Part shown: in pieces, positions 12,520 to 22,915 of the stretch
Layout of the letters: every line of letters begins with the position of its first letter
Position numbering within the stretch: position 1 is the stretch's first letter
From: Parus major
Taxonomy: Eukaryota; Chordata; Aves; Passeriformes; Paridae
Length of the DNA stretch: 64,000 nt
Direction: 5' to 3'
NCBI RefSeq assembly: GCF_001522545.3
Contig: NC_031770.1
Location: 2,740,619 to 2,804,618 of the forward strand
Notes under the pieces: model-generated
Databases searched by the model: none
The model's input: only the letters and a program-made list of their open reading frames with translations
Told to the model about the DNA's origin: nothing
Made by a program: the position numbers and the translations under genes

Positions 12520-13335
12520 ATTTTAATCACTGGCCTTCCAGGACTTACCAAAATCAGGTATGGAATAAACTGCACAAGAAGGCAGCATTGGAGGGGAAGG
12601 CTCTGCACGGGGAGTGGCTGGGTGCTGTTTGGAGCAAATCAGGTGTGTTCTCTGCAGGGCTCAGGGCCCTCCCAGCAGAATAGGGAAAGACAGTGTTCCT
12701 GTGCCAGGAGCGGGGCTGGCCTGGCAGCACTGCAGAGCTGTCCAGCTCTGGAAGCTCAGGTGTCTCCAGGCACACACATGGCAGCTCCTGTTACCTCACA
12801 GCAGTGACATCCTGTGCCTTTCACACTTCAGAAAATAAAAAAAAAAAACCCGCTTCAATATTCAGAGTAAAACTGTGCTTCCTTATAAGAGAGTCTGTGT
12901 TCAAATAATGCTTTGTTTATGTGCTGCACCATCTCATTGAAGGAATAGTGTAAAATATCTTTAGCTTTGATATCTACAGTTCCTTTCTTGTGGGCCCTTT
13001 TTATTTTCAGTAATTTCTGCTTGGGCATCTCTTTGTCAAAATGTCTGTGGAGCACTCAGTGTTTGCATGGGAATTCTTTACTCACAGGGAATTTTTGATC
13101 GATGGCACATCGGGAGCTACTGTTCATGGTCTGGGATAGCTGAGAAATGTGGAAGAGGCTGAGCAGAGTGTCTGTGTTTATGTTCCAGGGAAGAGGCCCA
13201 TCTGGACTTGCCCTGCCTGGTGCTTTGCTCTTTAGAAGTCCCTTTGCAAAATGACAACTTTCTCTCACAATGGCAATTCCAATTCCTCCTGCCCCACGCA
13301 GCCACGCTCAGCAGCCGCTGCCTGATTGCCAATAT
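12520..13335. other. Non-coding unique sequence
   Basis: No gene is supported. Four to five short frames (60-75 codons) overlap on both strands between 12554 and 12908. An A10 run lies near 12838. Confidence 0.55.
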
Positions 13336-13610
13336 TTACCTTGCTTTATTACATTACTATAAACTTTGGTTGGCTATCAGAGCCAGTTGATGACTCTGAC
13401 AATTTGGAATCTGAAGGGCTCTTATGAAATTAAACACCGCCTTTGCGTGCCATCCAAGCCTCTGGATGGGCAAGTGAAAATAAATGTTCCAAAGGTTGTA
13501 CTTTATATAGCCACAGACTTGACCTCTAAGTGCCTTAAAAGGGCTCACATACTTAAAGGTGCATTACCAAGCCTTACACTAATTCACTGTGATAGCTAAA
13601 GTGCTCTGTG
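13336..13610. promoter_or_regulatory. Candidate CNE-like block
   Basis: A repeat-free stretch with evenly mixed composition, retained CpGs (near 13428 and 13446) and words such as TTTATTACATTACTATAAAC and TATCAGAGCCAGTTGATGAC. Opposing short open frames (13357-13548 minus, 13366-13599 plus) both run through it, which argues against coding. A canonical POU octamer ATTTGCAT lies just downstream at 13731-13738. The call is by texture only. Confidence 0.3.
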
Positions 13611-16600
13611 GATACCACAGGAGACCAGAAGCCCTTGAGGATCCTTTAGAGCAGAGCATGTGGGCAGTTAACATTATTCAGCTTGAATTTTGTATTTGCA
13701 GCCAGTCATGAGTGAAAGTAGGGGTAGACTATTTGCATATTGTCTTGGTATAAAGCTAGAAAAATGCTTCCATATGTGTGAGTCATGTAACTTCATCCTG
13801 TGTGTTTCTTAGATGCCTGGAAAACCCTAAATAAGATGAGGCCCTTTCTTTTACTTTCCCTATATTTTCTTTTCATCTTTTCTCCACTGAGGATTTCTTG
13901 GGAGCGTTCATCCCTCCCTCTAAGTTTGCTGGTCTAAGCAGGATTACTTGAGACTGATTTTAATTCTTAACTAGATGGACATGATTTATTAATTCACATT
14001 TGAAATAACAATTGCAGTCAGAAGGAATCAGCTGAAAGCCTTAATTACATTGGAAAATATGCTTCAGTGTAGCATGGCCCCATCCAGCTTTCAGAATGCA
14101 TAATTATAATCATTTTTTAATTTTTATATTTGAAAAATTGTGATGGAGACCAGACTCTGCTGGCTACTCTCACTGCTTCAAAGCAATGTCTAAATCAGAA
14201 GTGAGTCTTTAAATAGATCATTTTCTTACTTGCTTGTTAGTGCCCAACCACATATGTAGACTTATTGTGCAGGGTTTGGCCTCGGTGTTTTGAGTATTAT
14301 TTTTACATCTGAGCCAACTAGCAGTTCCTGTGCCCAATTCCAAGGAAAAAAAGATGTTAAACTGTGAATGTGCACTGGCATATGAGCTGAGATTAGGTAA
14401 TTTGGGATCACTCCATAGAAATCACATATGGGCTTTGGAGACTGGGAATTCATTTCTGTTCAAACAGTGACCAAATGGGGAATGGGGAAAGCAAGATCAA
14501 GGTAATTAAAAAAAAAGAAAACCAAAAATTCAACCAGTGAAGCTCCTGAATGGAAAAATGGCACCACAGAATGAAAAAGAATCACCCAAACCTTCCTTGC
14601 CTTAATCTTGAAAAATATGACAGTTGAGGGAGATACTGGCTCACTTGACCCAGATGAGGTAGCACATGAGCACTTCCAGCTCCAACTGCAATCCCTGTCA
14701 CCATTCTGTCCCTTAAGACTTCTGAGTATTTCTCTTCGTTCTGTGCCTGTCTTTCCTCCCTCCATGTTTGTTGTTTCCTGACCATCTTTTCTCTTCCCCA
14801 TGACCCTCTGCCCCCATTCTGTTATCTGGGTTAGCTGCTCATTAAGTTCCCTGTAAAACTGGTGCTAGTTAAGGAAACCACTGTGAAGTCAGTCCAGGAG
14901 AGACGAGCACTTTGTGGTGCCCTGACATCCTGGAGGAAAACCTCCCCAAGGGCTGTGGAGCCAGAGTGCAGGCATGGAACAAAATGTCCTGGGTGGGCAT
15001 GTGGGGTGCTCCAGAATGTGTATGGAGAGGACTGAAATGGAACAGGAGCTGCTGAAGGAGCTCATAGTTCATTGGATAGGGACACAAACCTCATCCAAAA
15101 TCTCATGTTCATTTGTGGGAGAAGGGAAGAGGATTGTGGCTGTTTAAGGACTGGTGTGTTCTGGGCACCAGGAAAACCACAGGGTTATTTTCTTGTTCTA
15201 AACACACCTTCAAGCAGGACTCTCAGGTGCTGGAAAATGCTAAAAGTTTTCCCTGGCAAGAGGATGCTGGATGAGGTGTCCTAAAGAAAGTAAAACTTCC
15301 TGAACAGATCGCTTCCCATCCCAGAGGCAGCACCACAGAACCATGCAGGCTCTGATTGTCAGTGTGGGAGCAGAAATAACTTTTCTTGCATTGTATTTAC
15401 CAGGCTTCAGATACTGAGCACAGTTTGCTTAAAAAACTGCTAGGAAATAGATTCCCAAATGCTGAAAATATGTATTTCTTCCTCAGCAAAGGGTTCTTCT
15501 CAGGGTTTTCCTGAAACAGAGTAGTCTGAAATCATGTACAGGAGTAATTGGTTAAAACAGGGGGAAGGAAGTATCACTTTAACCCCTCTGTGTCCTTGAC
15601 TAATGTTAAAAGCTTTTACCTTTTCTCTCTCCAAACTTTATGAAACTTCTTACACCGGTACATGTACAGAAATGTACTTGTGAAGTAAAACATGGTAAGT
15701 GCTCTTCAGAAGTCATTGTTAAAATAGAGAGGAGGATCCCTCTTTTACTCTGAGTCCTTCCTTCAGATGTGCACAAGTCTTCAAATATTTTTACGGGGAA
15801 TCAGTGTGGTGGAAAGCTCTTTGTGGTTATGACTTACATGATGAAATAATTCCACTTACTCTCGTGCCTAAATGATGGAAGTGATACTGTTTATCTCCAC
15901 TCTTCCTTAGCAGCTTTTCCCAGGGGGTAGCATTGAGGGTACTGAAGCCCAAACCTACTCGAGACACCTGTGGGGTGTCTCCTTAACTCTTCAGATCTTC
16001 CACAGAACTTGTCACCTTTGCTATCTTCCCTGGGCTCACTGGGGGCCACCACCCATTGACTGGCTGCTGAACCCATGTAAGTTTGGCTTTTTTGTGTGTG
16101 TGTGGGGCTTACTCAGAGCTCAAACAGTGCCTTGCGGAGCTGGGAGTTAGCTCAGAACATCCCCGACAGGCTCCTGACCCCTCTGGGATTGGGAACTGGC
16201 CCTTTTTAAAGGAGCTTTGTGGATGTTGGTAGGAAAAGGCAAGGAGGGAGCTAAAGCTGTACCTGGTAAATTCACATCTTATGTCCCTTCTGTGTCTGAC
16301 TAGAGATAAATAAGGAAATGCAAGACTACACTTGGAAATACCAGAGCAAAAAGACAATCTTCCCTCCTCTTGGCTTGGCTTGTGCTTGCTGTGTGCTGGC
16401 ACCGTGTGAGTTGCAGCACCCAGGGTCGTGGTTATCTGTGTGCAGCCAGAGAGAGCAACAAACCCCACCAACAGCCTGCTACTGCCTACACTGAGCCAGG
16501 GCTGTGCCCCACCCCTCTGACATCCTATCTGGCGTTTAGAAAGCACTGAAGTGATGTCCCAGCCTTAAACATGGACATAGATGTGTATTTATTGATGTGC

Positions 16601-16934
16601 AGTTGTACAAATAAATACAGGCACCAGCACAGTGCTCCTTACCTGCCTGGTGGGGAAAAGCAGGGTTCAGCTCTGGGCAAACTGAAGGTAAAGGAGCGGG
16701 GATCAAGAGGGATCTCTGGTGGGGACAGTTTGAGTGAGCTCAGTCTCTTTGGAAATGGAGGATTTCTGGGAGCAGAAAACATTGTTGCTTTAGGATCTGA
16801 TTTTTTTCTGAACGTTTGAGTTCTTAATGAATGAGGGTAACACCACCACAAGAGCGAAGTAAAAGTTGCTGGTGCAAAAATCATATCCTTATCTGACCCC
16901 CAGCATTGAGATGTGTGAGCACCAAGCACCTCTG
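13611..16934. other. Non-coding unique sequence
   Basis: No gene is supported. Open frames at 14460-14801 (minus, 113 codons) and 16109-16546 (minus, 145 codons) show no recognisable domain. AT-rich sequence near 14095-14150 and an imperfect-looking inverted repeat of 10 bp (16584-16593 with 16610-16619) are the only textures of note. Confidence 0.55.
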
Positions 16935-17030
16935 CTTTTATCCTCTTTGCTCCTTGGCTGTGAAAGAAGTTTATTTTTATTCCCAATTTAATGATAGGAA
17001 ACTGAGAATCAGGGAGGTGATAATTCGGCC
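16935..17030 (-). mobile_element. MIR-type SINE remnant
   Basis: Read on the plus strand, the stretch follows the reverse complement of the MIR core: a TTTATCCTC block, a TTATTTTTATTCCCA block, then AATTTAATGATAGGAAACTG and AGAATCAGGGAGGTGA, in the family's order and spacing. The GGAAACTGAG...CAG.GAGGT core is the diagnostic part. MIRs are ancient tRNA-derived SINEs shared across amniotes, and bird copies are rare and very diverged. Some MIR fragments have become enhancers. By-eye assignment; RepeatMasker would settle it. Confidence 0.55.
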
Positions 17031-17397
17031 TTTTAAAGCCCTGTTTAAATACCTGGGTATAGAAAGAGGGCAGTGTGCCAGCAAAAGAAGGTCTTCTGAA
17101 AACATTTCTGCAAACATCAAGAGGGAGCCAAATGCTTTCTGCTATGCTGGCCCTCCTGGGAAGGACATTTTCTGCAAACCTGGCCTTAATTGGTGCTGAG
17201 CACTGGAAAATTCTGGTCCTCTATCCAGCATTTACGGCATTATGGGTCAGCTTGGTGTATCTGTTGCATTAGACCATCCAACCTCTGAGTCAATCTTTGC
17301 CCTGGCTCTACACACCCAATTTATTTCCTTTTATTTCTGAAGACGAATTTTAGGAGGAAAAAAAAAATATGCACCTTTTATACACCTTTTTTTCATC
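17031..17397. other. Non-coding unique sequence
   Basis: Short stretch between the MIR remnant and a long T run. The frame at 16906-17199 (plus) crosses the MIR remnant and is not credible as a gene. Confidence 0.5.
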
Positions 17398-17423
17398 TTT
17401 TTTTTTTTTTTTTTTTTTTTTTT
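17398..17423. repeat. T26 homopolymer
   Basis: A run of 26 thymines, the longest homopolymer in the window. On the minus strand it is a poly(A) run, but the minus-strand sequence upstream of it shows no retrogene or SINE that I recognise. Assembly or sequencing length error is possible at a run of this size. Confidence 0.9.
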
Positions 17424-19552
17424 GTCCTTCTCATCTTTCAGCTTGGGATTTACAGTAGCATGGCCCATCCTACCCCCTTCCAAAATGCACTGGAAAAGAG
17501 CCATCTGTGGGTTCCCTCTGTTGATATATTTCCAAAAGACCTTGCAAAGTGACATTAATTGTTTTGACGGCGTGCACCTATTTGTTATTACACACCACTG
17601 CCAACTCTCTTGCCTTGTTTTGTTTTTTTTCCTTTCTTTGAGTAAAAATCTTGCACTTCACCCAAATGTTTGTGTAGGATCAGCCCAGAGGGAGTCAGTG
17701 AGGAGCTGCCATGAAGGCAGAGAGGCTCTGGAGTCATTCCAGTGTAGGGAGCACATTTTGGACTTACCAGGAGATTTCCCATGTGCAGATGGGACTCACC
17801 TCTGCCCCATTTTGGGAATCTCCAGATTCTTCCCCCTGGGTTGGCTGCACAAGGGTTGAGCACATCCCCTCCACGTTCTCCTGGCAAAAGTGGGAGCCGA
17901 GTGCTGCATCCAGAGCCTCAGGCTTCCCTCTCCAGCAAAGCCAGGAAAATCTGCCGGACTTCCTGGGCAATATTAAACCCCAAGCAGAAGCTTTATAAAA
18001 GCTACTTCAGAACACTACCAAATTATTAGTATTCTTCCTCATAATACAGATAAGGTCTCATTTTATTGAAAGAAAGGGAGAGGAAGAGGGTTTTTTTCCA
18101 GCCCTCTTGGGAATGATCTTATTGCAAATATCAAAACTGGGAAGATTTCTCCAGTGCCAGGGGTCAGAATCTTTGACTAGTTTGTTGTAATGTGAACATA
18201 TAAAAATTCACTCAGTGCTCATTCTCTGCCTCTTATTTAATGTACATTCCAGGTAGTTCCACTTTGATTCTTTACATTACTGTTCCTCGCACTGACATTT
18301 GCCTTGAGTGTTTTAAATTTCTTCCATGAATTCTGAAGAAGGGAAAACTTCAGGAAAATTGCCATTGGCTTAATATGTATCGATGCACTATTACCAGTAG
18401 AATGAATTTTTGTTATTCTGACTGACACTGAATAAACAAGTGCTTTATATTTCTTCTGGGAAGCTCTAACTTGAAATATTCTTCACTGTAATATCTCCAC
18501 TTAAAAATGGCATTTTCTTACCAGTTCCCTGTGAATCATATCTGCATACCTTAATGAGTAAGTGTTTAATATTTTAATTTCTATTAATACAGAATAGTAA
18601 ATGCTGCTGGAAGTCAGCTGAAGTAAGAACTATGACAAGCAGCTAAGTTACATCTCACCCTGTGCATCATTGTCATCGTCACCAAGTACTGGCAATATAA
18701 GGACCAGCCTGCTCATAATTTCAAAGGAACTGGGATTTCCAGTGATTGCTAAGGGCAGGGTTGTCATGCAGACCCTTTATTGTGACACTGATTCATGAGA
18801 AGAAAAGAAATCAGCTTGATTCTCTCATCACCAGTGACATTTTCTTTGGACTGGCAGTTAAGAATTTTTTTTTGTATTATTTTTTTTTCTTATAAATAGA
18901 TCTCTTAAGTCAGGTAAAGGTGACAATATGGAACCCCTCTGGATATATAGATATGTGTGTTGCTCATCTTTTAGCATAAACCTGGGCTGTAAAGTGAGGT
19001 CTTCAAACACAACCTTGTTATGTCAACTTTTTTCCCCCTTTTCCTATATAAGGAGGGCAAGTTCATGTGAGCTGTGTGTTTAAATCCTGTCAAGGGTTGC
19101 ATCCAGCTCTGAATTAGGCAGTGTCTCTGATGGCAAGTGATAATCCTGATTTGGAACAGCTCTGCTGGATGAAAGCTGGCTCTTCTGCAATTTGGCATTG
19201 CTTGGTTTAGGCTGTGTTGGCCAGTGTTAAAATGCCTTTAAATTCCCCAAAAATGACAGCTAAGAGGAGAATTGTGTTCGTGTTTAAAGCAGATCTTAAA
19301 AGAAGGGCGGCTTTTGTCAGAGATCATTCCCAGCATCAGGCACAAGTGCTTCCAGGGGGTTCTGAGGGCTCCATCCATGCACCTGGGAATGCAGGAATAT
19401 TGCTGGTGCAGAGAGGAATGTGTCTGGCAAGGCTGCAGTGTGCACCTCCATGATGGAGGAAAAGATGAGGCAAACATTCTGTCAGGGTGCCTTTGATTGC
19501 TTTGACCTTTCTGTCCTCCACACCGAGGCAGCCTCAGGAGCCACTCCCTTGC
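17424..19552. other. Non-coding unique sequence
   Basis: No gene is supported. Frames at 17422-18029 overlap in three phases on the plus strand and two on the minus strand. The minus strand carries a good-looking donor (GCAGAG|GTGAGT) near 17798, but no convincing partner. T-rich runs lie near 18870-18890. Confidence 0.55.
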
Positions 19553-19584
19553 TTCCAGCCAGGATTCCAGCCAGGATTCCAGCC
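19553..19584. repeat. Short tandem repeat, 12-bp unit
   Basis: TTCCAGCCAGGA occurs about 2.7 times in perfect tandem. The same unit explains an apparent arginine/glutamine/phenylalanine repeat in overlapping short open frames on both strands. It is a small minisatellite seed and probably variable in copy number. Confidence 0.9.
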
Positions 19585-19779
19585 TCTTCCCAAAAATTCC
19601 TTTGGAAGTAAGCAAGTAGTTCCTGTCCTCCTGAGTCCAGTGACATTTTACCTCAGGTGTGGTTTAAACCACAACAAAACAAAGGGAAAAAAGAACCCAA
19701 ACAACTCCATGTGAGCTCTGGCCAGTGCTCGTGTCTCTGCTTCCGACTGCGCAATCCACATCCTGTGAATAAATTCATT

Positions 19780-20250
19780 TCTGCGTGTTTAATCTGACAC
19801 CTTTTGCGAGCAATACACTCACTCAAAACACCAGCAATGAATAAACACTACCAGCCTCTTGTAGATCTTTGATTGGGTAGCTAATTCACAAATGATTGAC
19901 TACCCAAGTAGTGGGAGCATATGGAGGCTCTGTGAGCGACTGTCAACATGGGGAAAGTAGTCAGGGAAGCCAATTGTTAAGAACTGAAAACAATAGCGAA
20001 CAAGGAAGTCCTTGAAGGAATGTGGCACTGGGTCTGCTCAAAGCCTGAATTTATGAAAACGCGTGGCCAAAACAAAAGAAGATGGCAGCATCATTTCCTA
20101 TATGTGCTCCTCGTTGTTGGTTATTATTATTCCAATTTTTGACACTTGAATGAAATGTGGTATAATTGGGCTTCATAGCTGCTGCTTCAGGCGACATCAA
20201 TTGCCTTTTTTAAAAATGATGATGGCGTTGAGGGAGACTCTTTTTTTCCT
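19780..20250. promoter_or_regulatory. Candidate CNE-like block with inverted repeat
   Basis: A repeat-free block with retained CpGs (around 19808, 19937, 19998, 20060, 20112, 20190) and clustered TF-like words. These include TGATTGAC at 19893-19900 (PBX/MEIS-like), CTAATTCAC, and several ATTATTATTCC/CAATAG words. TTGGGTAG (19873-19880) and CTACCCAA (19900-19907) form a perfect 8-bp inverted repeat around 19 bases. No open frame of note crosses it. The texture is that of a deeply conserved vertebrate enhancer. No alignment was possible. Confidence 0.4.
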
Positions 20251-21666
20251 TTTATGTTTTGAAGCTGCCGTACTCTCAGTGCCACTCGTACAATACACGA
20301 AAGGGGCATTGTACTCCTGGGAGGGTCTGCAGGGCTAGGGACTGATCCCAGGAAGAAATATGAGATGGAAAAGCAAAGTAAACATACTGTGGGATGTTAT
20401 GCTAAAGCTAATCCCAAGATATCCCTTCTTCTTTTTCCTCCCTGGGTTTTCCTCTTAACAGCTCGAGCCTTCCACTTCCTTCCCTGCAGCCCACGGAGCG
20501 TGTAACATTACAGGTGTGTGCGCAAGGAAAACTCCATTCCCTGCCCTCCTCTGCTTTGACTCAGTAATCGATTCTGTCAAGTTGGAAGGACCTTAAGCTG
20601 TCATGAAAGGAAAATCATTCCTTAAACTGTGTTTATTTCTGCTACAAAACAACCCCATCTCTGCATCTTTTGTTTGTATTGATAGGTGTATACAGCAGGA
20701 TTTGGTTGGCTTATTTTGACTTGAGGAGGAAATCAGATGAGAAGCATTATGTTTTCCTAAGTTGTATTCAGCAGGGAAAGGGAAGATGTATTCATCATTT
20801 TGCTTTTGCATTGAGAAGCAATTCTTTATGAGACAGAACAAATCTTTAAAAAATAATGCAGGGAACAGTCTAATGACTTAGAAGCCTGAATGAACCTATT
20901 GTGGCTGAATCCTTTCCCAGGGATGGATCCTACCAGGATGTTTTAAATAACCTTCCCCCTGATTTCCACTCCCCCTCCAGTGGAGGAGCCCCAGTGTAGA
21001 ACACATTTTATCTGAGCATCTCCAAGGGAACTTCAGCCCCCCCAAGGCTGCTGGGGTGTCCTACCCTTGGAGCCTGGATGTGCCAGCATTAGGGTTTGGG
21101 TGGTGATGTACAGATGAAAGCAGAGGATTTTTTGGCTTTGAAAGCTTTTGCACTGCCCAAATGAGAAGTGGAAATGGAAGGGAAATAAGTTGAGCCACGT
21201 CCGTATAGCTTTAAACCCAAAATATTTGGGTGTATTGAAGGCAGCTTCCCCTCAGACAGACCCAGCTGAAGGGTCTGGATCCAAACACCCCCAAATGCAG
21301 GACCATCTGTACTGCAGCTCTGCTGTAGCTGCTTCCCAGAAAACCTGCCAAAGGATGTGCAGGATGTAGCCCTTCTGCCAGGTGCAGTCAGCAGCAGTGG
21401 ATTCTGCTCAGCACATTCCTCCTAAAATTAACACACATGGATTGTGCAGGTCCCCAGGTGAGAAAAGTGCCTCCTAGACAGCAAACTTCCCTCTTTTTCC
21501 TAGATTTGTGCATTTAAAAAGGAGCATAAAACGGGGAAACACAGGCACAGTAACAGAAGTGTCGGTTTGTGATGTACAGCTTGTAAACAAGATGGGTGTG
21601 AAATCCCCCTCAACACACACACGTGGGTGTGCACTGCAGCTTTTGGGCAGTTTCAAAATTCCTTTC
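20251..21666. other. Non-coding unique sequence
   Basis: No gene is supported. The words GTTGGAAGGACCTTAA near 20580 resemble the CR1 3' block but do not extend on either side, so no element is called. C-rich runs lie near 21040. Confidence 0.5.
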
Positions 21667-22165
21667 AGAGAATGAAACTGACTACTTGGGTTGGGAGGGA
21701 CCTTGAAGATCATCCAGTTCCACCCCTTGCCATGGACACCTTCCACTATCCCAGGTTGCTCAGGGCTCCATCCAACCCAGCCTTGAACACTTCCAGGGAT
21801 GGGGCAGCCACAGCTTCTCTGGGCAACCTGTGCCAGGACCTCCCCACCCTCACAGGGAAGAGTAATTATCTAATAGCTAATCAAAACCTACTCTCTTTGA
21901 ATTTAAACCCACTCCCCAGCCTGTTACTGCAGGCCCTTGTAAATAGTCTTGCCCCATCTTTCCTATAAGGCTGTAATTAGATCACTCCAAAGCTTCTCTT
22001 TTCTAGAATCCAAATTCTCTCAGCCTTTCCTCACAGCAGAGCTGCTCCACCCCTCTGATCATCTGTGTGGTCTCCTCTGGACTTGCTCCAACAGGTCCAT
22101 GTTTTGAGAAGCCCAGAGCTGGATGCAGCACTCGAGGTGGGGTCTCACCAGGGTCTCACTTTCCC
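21667..22165 (-). mobile_element. CR1 LINE copy, 3' portion, about 500 bp
   Basis: The plus strand reads as the reverse complement of CR1. It opens with TTGGGTTGGGAGGGACCTTG, continues through ATCCAGTTCCA, CCATGGACACCTTCCACTA, ACACTTCCAGGGATGGGGCA, GGGCAACCTGTGCCAG, CTCTGATCATCTGTGTGG and CTCTGGACTTGCTCCAACAG, and ends near AGAGCTGGATGCAGCACTCG and GGTGGGGTCTCACC. Block order is intact, with small internal deletions, including much of the segment before TCTCAGCCT. It is 5'-truncated, carries no intact reverse transcriptase frame, and is more complete than the copy near 2.9 kb. Frames at 21627-21968 and 22065-22403 are translations of the repeat. Confidence 0.95.
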
Positions 22166-22885
22166 TCACTTCTCCTACCCTCTGGCAGGAGTGTCCAGTG
22201 TCTGTTGTCCCTTTAACTTTTCTTTTTTGCTCCACTACTGCTGGGGTCCTGGCAGGGAGCTTAGAATTGCCTGTGCTGAGCCGGAGCAGCGTCGGGGGTG
22301 CTCATATTGGCAGGTAACTCTTGGAGCTTCATTGCCTGAAGGCACAAATTTCAGAACAGTTTTTAGGTGTGGGCATCTAACTGCTAATGATTCAGGATCT
22401 TAAACAATTCTAAAATATTCTTTTTAACTAAATCTTTGCCGTTAGCCTTTAACTGCTTCCAGTTCACAGAATGTTTTACAAGAAAGGGCAGGAAATCAAT
22501 AGCTCTAAAAAGCAAAGCAGCAGCCCCAGTGCATCAGCTTGAGCAGATCATACTGGTGTGCCAGCACCAGCCACTGCCCAGGGCGAGCAGGGTGACACAA
22601 GAGCTGTCCCCCTGCCTGCCTCACTTCTGCATTGGAACCTGGCTCATAAGGAATCCTGTGAGGAAAAGGGAGGATGAAGGCTGGGTTCATCACCAAGCTG
22701 TTATCAGGGGGACCTGAGCCAAGTTATTTTGTCCACACAGGAATCTCCAAGTCCATTAATTTCTGAGAGCTCGTTAGTGTGGGTGTGACAGGCAAGATTT
22801 TCACCTGGGTTTGGTGTTGTGCTGGTCCTGGAAATTTTTGATATTCTTGTGATTCTGCTACAAGTACCATAAAACAGGAAAATAC
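22166..22885. other. Non-coding unique sequence
   Basis: No gene is supported. The CR1 similarity fades after about 22165. Some of 22166-22260 could be a heavily diverged continuation of the element, but I cannot show it. Confidence 0.45.
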
Positions 22886-22915
22886 TTTAAAATAAGGTAG
22901 TTTAAAATAAGGTAC
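22886..22915. repeat. Tandem duplication of a 15-bp unit
   Basis: TTTAAAATAAGGTAG is immediately followed by a second copy that differs at its last base. It is a recent-looking replication-slippage duplication in AT-rich sequence. Overlapping short frames translate it as a small peptide repeat. Confidence 0.9.

Noticed and set aside
16643..16681. Minus-strand exon-like unit with a CAG|GTAAGG donor and a pyrimidine-rich acceptor
   Set aside because: Only 39 bases, stands alone, and no partner exon is visible. It shows how readily pseudo-exons arise by chance and lowers confidence in the plus-strand units at 60-62 kb.
20578..20596. CR1-like word GTTGGAAGGACCTTAA
   Set aside because: No similarity on either side, so a chance match is more likely than a remnant.
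21627..22403. Two plus-strand frames of about 112 codons
   Set aside because: They are translations of the CR1 copy on the wrong strand and its flanks.
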